The translations under genes and the position numbers were made by a program. The notes beneath the pieces were generated by a model. That model ran no database searches. It was not told the origin of the DNA and saw nothing but the letters and a program-made list of their open reading frames with translations. From positions 558,001 to 622,000 of the forward strand of contig JAGKQI010000069.1 in the NCBI GenBank assembly GCA_018806915.1: a stretch of DNA of 64,000 nucleotides, written 5' to 3'. Of the stretch, positions 1 to 11,034 are shown in pieces. The first letter of the stretch is position 1. The number at the start of each line of letters is the position of its first letter. The stretch comes from Phytophthora colocasiae. Its lineage: Eukaryota > Oomycota > Peronosporomycetes > Peronosporales > Peronosporaceae.

Positions 1-767
1 TAGAACCCTCCTTAATCGGATGGAGAAGCTCCTACAAAGCGACTCTGAGTCTCGGAAAAGCTCTCGAAGTTCGTCAAGTTCTTACGGTTCCAGACTTCTA
101 AGCTCAACTATTATCCCAGTGCGCAAGTTGCGGGTATCGCGACTTTGGATAAAATTCAGTGCGTGGCGGCGACAACCAGTGAGTATTATCCAGCCGTTTT
201 CGCCGTCTTGTACCTTCGTACCTCCACCTCAAGGTCGAATTTCAGAGAAGAAAAATACCCGAAGCAATTCGCTCGTATTTTATCACTCGAATATCCTTCG
301 TGATGGTCTGGAAGCTCTTTTCACGTCCGAATGTCTCGTTCTAGCGTCATATTTACACACAAGTGTAGCGATGTTTTACGCTACTTATATTGTGGTGATG
401 GTTTATCTTCCGAGTGCTCGCTACCACACCGAGCTCCGAGGTGTTAATCGTGAAAATGTTGCAGCTACAGTGGAGTCCGTTTTTATCTTTGGAGCTTTCG
501 AATTCGTCTCTTTTGCTCTACTCGCAGTGATGATGCGGCATAAATACGGAATGAACGCGCTCTACCAACTCGCATTTGTTCTTGAGACCCAAGCCACTCT
601 AATCCAGAGCAAAGTCATGATGTGGATGCTTATTATCTTGGCATTTCGAGTCGTACATTTTGGTACGATCACTTGTTAGATTTTATCTGGAAAAAACTAA
701 TTCTTGGTTGGTGACTATAGGTGTCGACTTTACTCTTCATTTTGCGTGGATGAAAAGTGCCAACTAG
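1..767 (+). CDS. Oomycete multi-spanning membrane protein, 3' part (family A)
   Basis: Partial at the window edge: the frame starting at base 2 is open to the edge, so the true start lies outside. Exons are 1-662 and 721-767; the 58-nt intron 663-720 (GT...AG) interrupts the Gly codon of the motif FRVVHFG. After splicing the protein ends VDFTLHFAWMKSAN. The C-terminal 120 residues align closely with the gene at 21233-23026 (shared blocks EALFTSECLVL, YHTEL/YHNDL, ALYQLAFVLETQ, FRVVHFG|VDFT), which has an intron at the same codon and phase. At least two hydrophobic membrane segments are visible. I do not recognise a characterised family and assign no function. The Ser/Arg-rich stretch before the conserved part is probably a cytoplasmic linker. 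Confidence 0.75.
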
Positions 768-849
768 TAGAATTTTGGCGCTGATCTACGATGAATGACT
801 CTACTGTAGATAGGCCGTGAGTACCAAACACTCAGTCGTGTAGAGAGAG

Positions 850-1160
850 CGCTTCCAGAGTCTCTAGTAAGATTGTCGAGTGTTCGATTAAGTCCGTGGG
901 GACCTGAGCCTTCTCTTGGGGATAATAGACCTCTTTTCTACTGTACGTACATGTTTTTCATAGTTCATTTGCCGAACGCTAAGTACCACACAGAGTTGAA
1001 GAGCGTCACCCGCCAGTTCGTCGAGTATACCGCTCAGGTGATTTTCCTCCTCGGTTCACTGCAACTGTTTTGCTCATTCTACTGCGGGATGCAGATCTAG
1101 TACAGGAGAAGCTGATGATTTGGATGCTGGTGATATTAGCTTTCCACTTTGGTAAGCACT
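850..1160 (+). pseudogene. Decayed fragment of membrane protein family A
   Basis: The frame at 873-1100 reads VHLPNAKYHTELKSVT and a GSLQLF segment, matching the family A block LPNVKYHNDLEGIT...GALEIV. After an in-frame TAG at 1098-1100 the same frame continues LVQEKLMIWMLVILAFHFG, which matches the family's LVQDKIAIWMLMTMAFRVVHFG with an internal deletion. The ALYQLAFVLETQ block is missing. It lies about 100 bases after the end of the previous gene, so it is most simply a tandem duplicate that lost function. No ORF here is likely to be translated into a working protein. Confidence 0.7.
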
Positions 1161-1443
1161 TGGTTCTGTCAATTAAATGTCTTCCAAACACAAAACGATA
1201 GAGTCTAATGACAGGTGCCGACTATTCCTTACTTACCAAGAAACTTTTAGCAACATGATAGAAATACACGTCGAGCATTTGTCGAAACGTCTGCAAAATC
1301 TCCCTACAGCTATTTTTTTCGCTTACCTGGCAACGGAAACTGCCCAGCGGCACCTTGTCGAACAGCCTTCGTAGCATTTTATAGGCCCCCAGGCAATGCC
1401 CCGATACTTCTCGGTGGCATCTCGGTAGAGTCGACTTTCCCAC

Positions 1444-4400
1444 ATGACGCGCCTTTCGACGATGCGGGACCGAATTTCCGTCATGAATCCGACAGGGGGC
1501 GACTCGAAGACGGCGTCTTGGCAACAACCGGAATGGAGAGGCCCCTTCAGTAGAATACAGCGGTTCTACCGCAAAAGACGACGCGGGTTGTTCGTGGGGA
1601 TGATCATCGTCGAGTTATTCTACGTCTTCGTGTCCGTCCCGCTCCGAATCGGCTTTCTGTACGACCCGTACCCGTCCGCAGACTGGGGAACCGGGTGGAC
1701 TGAAGACCTCACCGTCTTCACAGCTTTAGATGTACTGGCAGATGCTGTAGGATTCACTAGTTTACTAGATATCTTTGCTTCACAACGGAGAGAACAGGCT
1801 GCAGTAGCTGCAGATGCCACTGGAGCCATTGGAACAAGAAGACAACGGACGACACAGGCAGGAACAAAGACGGTAGAACGGAAGACGTCGGTGCTGTCCA
1901 AGTTAAGAGATTCCATGGTTGTCGCGTGGTCTTTAAACACAATTATCCCTGAAAGTCACGGCCACGAAGGCATCAGCCGTCCGGTTGTGCTGGAATTGCT
2001 GTCGATGGTCCCTTTAGAGCTGCTCTCGATCGCCTTTGGACCCAATTCGCTCCATTTATTACGGATCCTCAAACTACTACGACTGTATCGTGTACCTAAC
2101 TGCTTACGAGAGCTCAAGCACATGTTCACAAGCTCCAGTATCGTCCAGATGCTCGAGTATACAGGCAACGCAGTACTGTTCAACACCGTCATGTTAGGCT
2201 TAGCGAGCTGCCACTTAATCGCTTGCGGGTATATGACGGTGGCTCATTTGGAGTGTGGAATCGACTTTATGCTGTGCTCCAAGGCTCACACAGTCTTAAC
2301 GACAATACCTGAAGCAGGAGAAGGAGGAATCGCAGAAGGAATCACAGCAGTCTCACCCACTGGAGATGGCTCAGGCTACACTTGCTGGGCTATCGATGAC
2401 TATTTAGTGGGCACAGGCGTTGGTCGGCAATACGGACGAGCTGCATACTGGGCTTCTCGCTCGGTCACGACTGCCGGCTTCTACGATGTCGCAGCTTCGA
2501 CGAATGCTGAGACGCTTTACGTCATTTTCGCGCAGATCATCGGCGCCATCTTCAGTACCGCAGTGCTCGCCACATTCCTCTTTATTTTTCGGTATCGCAA
2601 CGCGAGAATGCAGGAGTTTATGGCCCATGTGGATAGTGCTAAAGAGTACATGCAAGTACGGCATTTTCCAGAAAGCGTACGGGAAGGAGTGGTAAATTAC
2701 TACAAAAACGCGTGGGCGACGCATCATGCGCTCCACCATGACGAAGCTATCGAGCGTTTACCTGGACATTTACGTGTGAGTGTGTACAGCGTTCTGAAGG
2801 CTCAACGGATCCAGAACGTGGCGTTCCTGGCTAAAGAGAATATTGAATTCGTCAATACGTTGGCTTTACGGATCGAGTACTGGGTCTATTCCCCAAAAGA
2901 TTGGATCATCGAGAAGCTACCGGACGGAATGTACTTTGTACTAAGAGGAAGTGTTCAACTGGATGGTCCCAGTCACCCGCAAGTACATTTCGCTAAAGCT
3001 GGAGATCATTTTGCAGAGGGATGTTTGGTCTTCCCTGGACGCTCGGATGAACGAGCAAGAGCACAGACGTTCTGCGATCTGTACAAGCTCCCACAGCGCA
3101 GTTTCTACAAGACAATGAAGATTTTCTATCGAGAAAACACCGAGCAACGTCTGGAGAATATGCGCTCAATGCACGCGAGACACGACCAACAAGAGCAAAA
3201 GATGAAGCGAATGCTCGGACGATCCGCAGACAACGCCATGTCTAGTAACCAGATCTCCAGCACTGGGCGCCACAGTGTCAGCTATGGAGGAGATGTACGC
3301 AGCATCAAGAAGCAGAAAATCCCGTGGCGAATGCCAGGCTCCAACTTCCGCAAGTGGTGGGAGCACGCTCGACTCTTCTCGTTGGTTTTCGTGGTATTTG
3401 AGGTGCCGCTCTACTGCGTTTTCGACGCGGATACGTTCCCGTTTGGCCATAAATCCGTGTACTCGCTGCAGTCCGTGACTTCCATCCTCGTGGAGTTATA
3501 TTTCGTGGCCGATTTCGTCTGTCGAGCTCGCTTCTTCGCGTACGTGGATCAATTAGCGCTCATTACAGTGAGCGACGCTAGTTATATCCTGGATGCGTAT
3601 CGAGAGAACGGGTTGTGGCTTGATTTACTTGCAATTGTACCTGTTCCGCTGGTAGTGGAGTTTGTTGTTGGTCGTGGCGGTGGTTCGACGATGTGGCTGC
3701 ACATGACGCGCCTTGTTCGTCTCATTCGGTCTCGATATCTCCAGCATACGATCCAGGAAGTCTCGCATCTCCGTGGTTTATCGTCGAAAGTGCAGCAGGC
3801 AGGGACGATGCTGCTGTATGTGACTCTAACGCTTCATGTTGCTGGTTGTTTGTGGTTTTTGATGGCTCGCTTGAGCGTGTTGGAGGGTGAGTTCGAGCCT
3901 ATCGAGGAAGAATTCACTCGAGATCGCTGTCTTCGAGATGCAGGACTTCACGGCAACTGTTCATGGACAATGTACGACGCGTACGGACAGATCGGCACTA
4001 CGTTTACAGTACAAGACCCGGATTCGATCTACACGGTGAAAATGGCGTATCTCCGCTCAATCTACTGGGCCATTGTAGCGCTTACAACGGTTGGTTATGG
4101 AGATATTGTGGCGTTTTCAACATACGAGAGCTACTTCGCAGCAGTGTGGGTTTTTGTGGGGGCTATCATCAACTACGGCGTCGTTGGAGCCATGTCCAAC
4201 ATCATCTCGAACCTTACAGCCAGCAGTCGACACCACTCAGAAAAGATGAACACTGTGAACGTCACTTTGGGGCATTTCCGCATCTCGGAGAGCGTTCGGG
4301 TGAGGATTCGGCAGTTCTACCACCAGCAATTGTACGTGCAGAAAGTGACGTCCGAGGTTCAACTGCTTGAAGGTCTGCCCAGTCAACTTCGACATCGGAT

Positions 4401-7400
4401 TTCCAGTATTCTCCACGCAGAATCAGTGCGTAAAGTCCCGCTTTTCATCGACGCACAGAATGAGCGATTGCTGTACGAACTCACTGGCCTTTTTCGACGC
4501 CAACTCTTCCAACGAGGCGATCCGTTCTTCGCTGAAGGAACTCTGTGTGAAGAAATGTACGTGGTCGTGAATGGCAGAGCCAACATTTACAGTAAACGGG
4601 TTGGAAGTGTTCCAGTAGGGGCCCTTTCAGCTGGAGATTGCTTCGGTGTGTGTGAATTACTACTGCAAAAGAGTTTCAGCACTACAGTGATAGCTGCAAC
4701 TGTGGTAGATGCCTCAGTCATCACCCACGCAGCTTTCGTCTCGAAGATTGAGCGTTATTTCCCAGCCGAGATGGAAACACTGCGAACTCAGGCGACTCAG
4801 CAGCACATCTTCGACATGCTGACGCTGGAAGCTGTGATTGATAACATCAAATCTCGATCCACACTGGCGAAATTCACGGAGCAGTGTACCAGTATGTTCG
4901 AGGAGAAGGAGAATTGGGGGCAACAACGGATCAAAATGCGCCTCCGACTCTACTGGGACCTCATCGTGCTAGCGCTGGACATTTACAACGCCTTCCAAGT
5001 CACTTTTCGCATCGGATTTCTAGCTCATCCGTCCAGTGGGGCACGTTTGGTTCTTGTGATCTCCGATTTCGTAGGTGATGCCTTACTCCTCGCAGATATT
5101 TACCTCAAACTGTACTACTTCGAGTGCGAAGGTGTCGGCTTGGGCAACTTGATATCACGAGAAGAACGCAGTGCCAAGTATATGGGGCATGAGCTCCGCT
5201 GGGACTTGCTGACCAGTCTTCCTCTCTACTACGTGGGCAGTAGTTTTCTAGCTATGAGCTTGTGTCGATTACCGAGGTTACTTCGCCTTCGTCAAGTGAC
5301 GGATATGATCGATTCACTCATTATGCGCTTGCAGCAGCGCTTCTTCTCTGGCGGGAACATCTCGGCCTACCTGAGTCCGATTAAGCTGGTGCTGATTCTA
5401 CTGTTCACAGGCCATTTAGCAGCCTGCATCTTCTACCTCATCTGCCACACCGACCATAACCCGAAGAGCTGGACTCACCACGACCCCATCGTGCATATGG
5501 AACACGAATCTACTGGAGTTCTCTATCTCCGTGCGTTCTACTGGGCGTTGACAACGGTACATGCTCGGAATTTTGTTTGTTTGTGTTTTGCGTTCTCTAA
5601 TTTGTGTTTTGTCTAGTTGACACTGGTAGGATCGAGAGAAATTGTACCGTTGGGAATACCTGGCACGATCTGGGCCACATTCACGTGCTTGTGCTGTGCT
5701 TTCATTGTCGGTCACATCGTTGGTGAACTCTCGGAATTGATTCTGGAAATGGATAAAACGAAAAAGGAGTTGAAAGAACGTGAGTCACATTTCGACCAGT
5801 TCGCAAAAGATCACAATTTACCGGCAAGTATTCATACCCGAGTGCTGCACTACCTCAAGTTCCAGCATCATTATCTCAAAGGGATGGACATCTACGCCAC
5901 TTTCAGTGATTTATCGCCCAATTTGAGGGTTCAGCTGATGATGGATCTCCATGGAGATACGCTGCAAAATCTGTGCATTGCACCCTTTTTGAACCAAACG
6001 CAGATCAACGGACTCGCAGTTCGGCTGAAATCCGAGCTATATATCCCCGGTGATACCATTATTGTTGAAGGAGATCTCGGTCACAAGCTGTATATCGTGA
6101 AAGGAGGCACCGGAATGGTCCTCTGGAAGTCCACAGGCACTGCCGTCGCCACTCTCACCGCTGGAAGTCTTTTTGGAGAAGTAGCGTTTTTCCTGCGGGG
6201 TCAACGACGAATTGCTTCTGTTCAAGCAACAACTTGCAGCGAATTACTTGTACTTGGGCGTCGCGCCTGGGAGGAATTACTTGCGTCCAGTCCGCGAGAA
6301 GAGGCTGAAGCAACGGAGCGTTCACTGATACAGTGGGTCCAGTATTGCCTAAAGGGATACAACATTGTGACCGTCGAAATCGTTAAAGACATCAAGTCCG
6401 GGGCCTCAGATCATGGAGATATGAAGCCAAAACAGATTGAGGAGCTACGTGATCTCACTGCAAAGCCGCAAAGACAACACGACGCACCCGTTGTTGATCC
6501 ACTCCGGTATGTTTCGGCTTCTGCACTCGAAGAGAGGAGAGTACGTCAGTTATTGCGGAAGACTGTGGGCTTTGGTGGAAGTAGCAAACAGGTCGAGGCC
6601 GCTGCAACGAGTCCAAATCCTCTGGTGCTTGTGTATCACTGGCTGCGAAACAATTTGCTTCCAGGAGGACGCAAAGCAGCAAAAATGGGGCGAGTTTATG
6701 CGGATAACACTCTCGATTCCGGGAGCGAGCATCGATCTGTGACCATCATGTCGTCAAAACCTGACAATCGTCGCCTTTTCTCCTGGCACACTGCACGAAA
6801 TGCGTCTGCAGGTTTATCCCTGGTGAAAGGCAAGTCCTTCAAGAACGGCACCTCCGTCCAGATCAACCCTGTCAGCCGCAGTATGCGCGAGTATTATCGC
6901 TACGATCAGCTCGTGGAGATGGAAGAGGAATGCTGGCGTCGCTACAAAGTGTCCTTGTTCATGGCGGATGCGTACACAAGCGATGCCGTTGCGAAGGCAG
7001 CCCCAGCACAACAACAGCCACAGCCACAGCAGCTAATCCAGCCACAACAGCAAAAACCACAAGTTAGTGTCATTGCTCAAGGAACTACAAGAAATGAGGA
7101 CGACAGTGCTCCAACAGCCTCGAAAACTGCTCAAGGTATCCGTGTGTCTCGTAAAACGTTTTGTGGTGCAACCATGCCCGGTGCAGGTCCCCAACGCGTT
7201 CCGCGTAGCTTGGTTACAACTGATGGCATGCGCTTTCTAGCCAACTACGAGTCTCGCAACCGTCCCAGTGAACGAGGTCTTCGTCGAAAACGCCAACCTC
7301 GTGGTAGTATTACCATGCAGAAGGCTGGAAATGGGCATGGGCACGAGATTCATCAGTCTTTCGGCTTGGCAATGCTGCCCTCCGGTGCCGCTCGAGCTCA

Positions 7401-9456
7401 TCGACGACAACGAAAGCTTAAACGTAGTCAGTCACTGCCACTTTTTGATCGGCATTTCGCTGACATGATTCGAGGTGAGCTGCAGGACTCGAATGCCAAG
7501 GAATCGGACAGTAAACTCAATCTAGGGTTCGAGTTGCTCCAACGATGTCGCCAGCCCGAGTTCTCGTCGCTCTTCCGCGTGTATTTGTCGTGGCTAAAAC
7601 GACGACAACGATGGATCGACTGGTATACTCAGAAAATGCAGCGCTTCGAGTGGTACAATAGCTTGTCATCTTCGCGCTCGAGCATACCAGAAACAACATC
7701 TCCGCGAACACGCGGTGTCTCGCTCCTCCATGAAATTGGACACGGAGAAAACGCCTTGTCGTTCGCCCCTGAAAGTAATCCAAGTAGTACCCCAACCAAA
7801 GCCGAAGACTTTATCAACTTTCTCTCTCGCTGCTACCGCTTCTGGGAATGGATCATTGTCAACGTGAGCTTGTTTTACGCCGTGACGATCCCGTTCTTCG
7901 TGTGCTTCGCCTCGGATATGGCCACTTTCCACGGAGAGATGGATGAACACGACTCCACCTTGGACCACTGGGAGCGGATTGTGGTTTGTATCGATGTAAT
8001 CTGCATCGCTGACCTCGCTGTCAAGCATTCAGCCTTTCAACGAGTGCTGCATCTCAGTGCTGGTGGTGGCTCCGACATCCCAAAGCCAGCAAAACCGAAA
8101 ACTTCCACTCCTCCGCCACTTTCGACGTCTGGAAGCATGCGAGCTCTTTCTGCTATTAGCACCAAGGCAAAGAAGTCTCGGCGTTGGTGGAAGAAGTTCA
8201 AGACTCACTTTTGGGTGGACGTGGCAATATCCATCCCTTTGGACCTGCTGCTGTATCTGCCACCTTTATCAACCTCGACAATAGCCGACTATCGATGGTT
8301 TAACATGTCGCTCTTGCAGCTGAACAAGTTACCTCGTATATGGGAGTCCATCGAAACGAGCGAGAGACTGACGCAGTTCCTGGGAGCAGACCTGAACTTG
8401 CCCTTTAGTGAGAGTCGACTTCATTTTTTCCGTACAGTGATCGTCTACGTGCTTTCAGGTCACTGGATCGCCTGCCTTTGGTTTCGTCTGGGTTTACACG
8501 CGTACCACTTGTATGGAGACTCGTGGCTTTCGACGTACAAGATGCTGGCAGTGGACAGCTTCGGCACATTCAGCGAAATCCCCACCTCGAGACGGTATCT
8601 TCGTTCGTTGCACTTCGCTATCGGCTCCATCACCACCGTCTTTTATGGTGACGTTGTCAGTATGAACGTCGTGGAGACAGTAGTGGAGATCGCGTTCATT
8701 GTCGTGTGTATCTTGATCTTCGGCGTGTTGGTAGGTGCTCAGGGTGAGATGATCGAGTCCAACTACAAGCACAAGATGTCGTTCGAGCAGAATCTAATGG
8801 AGCTTTACCACTTCCTCAAGAATAACGACGTACCTCGCGACGTCCGCCATCGTCTACGGCTCTACTACACCAACACATGGCTGAAATTCCACGGTCACGA
8901 CGATCTGGAGGGTGTGCGAGGACTGTCAACTCTGCTGGTTGAGGACATTTTCCAGTATACTCTGCGAGATTTTGCCAACCGTGTGTCAATCCTCAAGAGC
9001 TGCGATGAAAGCTTCCTGCGTTCACTATTAACCTGTCTGAAGCACATCATCTGCTCGTCTGCTGAGGCAGTGGTGCGCAAAGGTGACGTCGATCGCAGTA
9101 TGTACTTCATCGCTCGAGGCAAAGTATTGGTTCAAGGACCTGGCTTTGAGCTGGTAAAGCACGAAGGAGATTTCTTCGGGGAATTATCCCTACTGTATGG
9201 GATCCCTCGCTCAGCTACATGTTCGTCCTTAGGCGTGTCGTTGCTGTACGTACTCGAATGGGAAACATACGAGAAGCTGCTGGCCGACTACCCAGAATAC
9301 CGCGAACAGAACCGCCGCGAGTGGGTTATCGTGAGTACCGTGCTGAAGACTGGCGAGTCTCGCTTCCGCTCTATCATCGACATCGTCGCACGCATGGAGA
9401 AGGCCAATTGGGTCCTAGTAGACGAGATCATCCGTAAGGCTAAGAGCCTCAAGTAG
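1444..9456 (+). CDS. Giant four-module cyclic-nucleotide-gated-type cation channel (4 x 6TM + CNBD)
   Basis: ATG at 1444; exons 1444-5556 and 5617-9456, joined across a 60-nt phase-0 intron (GTACAT...GTCTAG) to give about 2650 residues. Four CNG/EAG-like units follow one another, each with S1-S6, a pore loop, a C-linker and a CNBD-like beta barrel. Filter lines are TTAGFYD (residues 343-348), TTVGYGD (881-887), TTLTLVGSRE (1370-1379, crossing the intron) and TTVFYGD (2377-2383); only the second is the standard K+ signature. S4-like arginine repeats are clear in units 1-3 and sparse in unit 4. The phosphate-binding cassette looks intact only in unit 4 (FGELSLL...PRSAT), partly in unit 3 (FGEVAFF...RRIAS) and lost in units 1-2. 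A Gln/Pro-rich linker (bases about 7003-7060) separates units 3 and 4. One chain could form a whole pseudo-tetrameric pore, probably at a membrane; ion selectivity and ligand cannot be read from sequence. Confidence 0.88.
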
Positions 9457-9509
9457 GAAGAGTGATGGTCATAAAAGGCAACTACAAGTTGAGTAACACA
9501 TTTTGGCAA

Positions 9510-9527
9510 CCAATCGACAATGATTGG
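9510..9527 (+). promoter_or_regulatory. Inverted CCAAT-box pair upstream of T protein
   Basis: CCAATC (9510-9515) faces GATTGG (9522-9527) across 6 bases; a further CCAATCG follows at 9542-9548. This is the NF-Y type core in both orientations, about 90-110 bases before the T-protein start. Binding is inferred. Confidence 0.4.
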
Positions 9528-9594
9528 ATGCGCATTTTCAACCAATCGTATCGTGCCACTACCGACTCGTCATCAGATTTATCCGCAACCAGTA

Positions 9595-9609
9595 GCTCAT
9601 TTACCAAAG
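9595..9609 (+). promoter_or_regulatory. Oomycete initiator-like core promoter of the T-protein gene
   Basis: GCTCATTTACCAAAG resembles the known oomycete Inr (GCTCATTY...) and lies about 20 bases before the ATG at 9620, which would give a very short leader. Confidence 0.5.
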
Positions 9610-9619
9610 TCTTAACCAA

Positions 9620-10807
9620 ATGTTGCGTCCTTCCTTGACTCGTGTGCTGCGTCGTAGCTTCTCGTCCTCTGCGGAGCTTAAGAAGACTCCTCTGTATGAT
9701 CTCCATGTGTCTCTAGGTGGTAAGATGGTACCATTTGCTGGGTACTCGATGCCTGTGCAGTACAAGGCTGGAGTGCTCCAGTCGCATCTGCACACTCGTG
9801 AACAGGGCAAAGCCTCCCTCTTCGACGTCTCCCACATGGGACAACTGAGAATCACAGGCAAAGACCGACTTAAGTTCCTAGAGAGTGTCGTGGTGGGAGA
9901 CCTGGAGGCTTTGAACAGTGGAGAGGCCAAGCTCAGTCTCATCACCAACGACCAGGGAGGAATCATCGACGACTGCGTCATCTCCCGTTACGATGATCAC
10001 GTGTACATGGTCGTGAACGCTGGCAACCAGGATGTAGACCTTGTGCACATGCACAAGCTGCTCAATAGCTTCAAGGGTGACGCTAACATTGAACAGATCC
10101 AGGATCGTGCTCTTGTGGCTCTGCAGGGCCCTGGAGCTGTGGACGTTGTGGAGACGTTGAACCCTAATCTGAACCTCAAGGACCTGGAGTTCATGCACGG
10201 TGTCTACACGCCGCTGAAACTGAAGGATGGCAAGCAGGTGGATGTGATCCTCACTCGTTGCGGATACACTGGTGAGGATGGCTTCGAGATCTCGGTGCTG
10301 AGTAAGGATTCGGAGACCTTTGCGCGTGCATTGCTGGACGATGAACGTGTGCTTGAGGCTGGTCTTGGTGCTCGTGACAGTCTCCGTCTTGAGGCTGGAC
10401 TCTGTCTTCATGGCCACGATATCAACGCGGAGACGACTCCTATTGAGGGAACTTTGGCCTGGACCATCGGCAAGCGTCGTCGTGAGGAGGGAGGCTTCCC
10501 TGGTCACGGTATCATCATGGACCAGCTCAAGAACAAGACGGCTACCAAGAAGCGTGTGGGCTTTGTGGTGGAAGGTGCTGCCGCACGTGAAGGTGCTGAG
10601 CTCTTTGATGCGGACGACAACGTGGTGGGCCACGTGACGAGTGGTACCTTCAGCCCGTCGCTCAAGAAGGCCATCGGCATGGCCTACGTCAACAAGAGCC
10701 TCGGCAAGATCGGCACGGAGCTGCACGTCAAGGCGCGCAAGAAAACACAGAAGGCTGTCATCACCAAGATGCCCTTCGTGCCGGCCAACTACTACAAGAA
10801 GGAGTAA
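9620..10807 (+). CDS. GCVT: Aminomethyltransferase, mitochondrial (glycine cleavage system T protein)
   Basis: Uninterrupted 395-residue ORF of normal family length. It transfers the methylene group from the aminomethyl-lipoyl H protein to tetrahydrofolate, releasing ammonia, as part of the mitochondrial glycine decarboxylase complex. The first ~20 residues (MLRPSLTRVLRRSFSSS) are Arg/Ser-rich without acidic residues, a typical matrix-targeting peptide. The folate-binding GCV_T domain follows, with the recognisable blocks VPFAGYSMPVQY, FDVSHMGQ, GYTGEDGFE, and RDSLRLEAGLCLHGHD; the C-terminal barrel carries GHVTSGTFSPSL and IGMAYV. An initiator-like motif just upstream supports the ATG. The MTHFR gene at 34685-36777 acts on the same one-carbon pool. 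Confidence 0.95.
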   Translation: MLRPSLTRVLRRSFSSSAELKKTPLYDLHVSLGGKMVPFAGYSMPVQYKAGVLQSHLHTREQGKASLFDVSHMGQLRITGKDRLKFLESVVVGDLEALNSGEAKLSLITNDQGGIIDDCVISRYDDHVYMVVNAGNQDVDLVHMHKLLNSFKGDANIEQIQDRALVALQGPGAVDVVETLNPNLNLKDLEFMHGVYTPLKLKDGKQVDVILTRCGYTGEDGFEISVLSKDSETFARALLDDERVLEAGLGARDSLRLEAGLCLHGHDINAETTPIEGTLAWTIGKRRREEGGFPGHGIIMDQLKNKTATKKRVGFVVEGAAAREGAELFDADDNVVGHVTSGTFSPSLKKAIGMAYVNKSLGKIGTELHVKARKKTQKAVITKMPFVPANYYKKE

Positions 10808-11034
10808 GGCGAGAGCAAACCGGTAAGGACATTCCCCTTTGGCTCTGTTCTGCAGACCCGAAGCAGACGCACTAAAACCGTAATGTGAATCGCACGACAA
10901 ATCCCTTTTCATTTGCAGCGGGCTTCAACATTTCGCCGGAATCGACTAATCGACTAAAGTACAGTGTATTGTGGTGAGCAGCAGCTTCCTGTATTATCTT
11001 CTCCAGCCACGCGTCGTACGTTTCTTTTGTTTTA

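Noticed and set aside
9878..10912. 344-codon minus-strand ORF opposite the T protein
   Set aside because: Same GC3 shadow effect; no domain resembles a known protein, and the sense gene explains the conservation.
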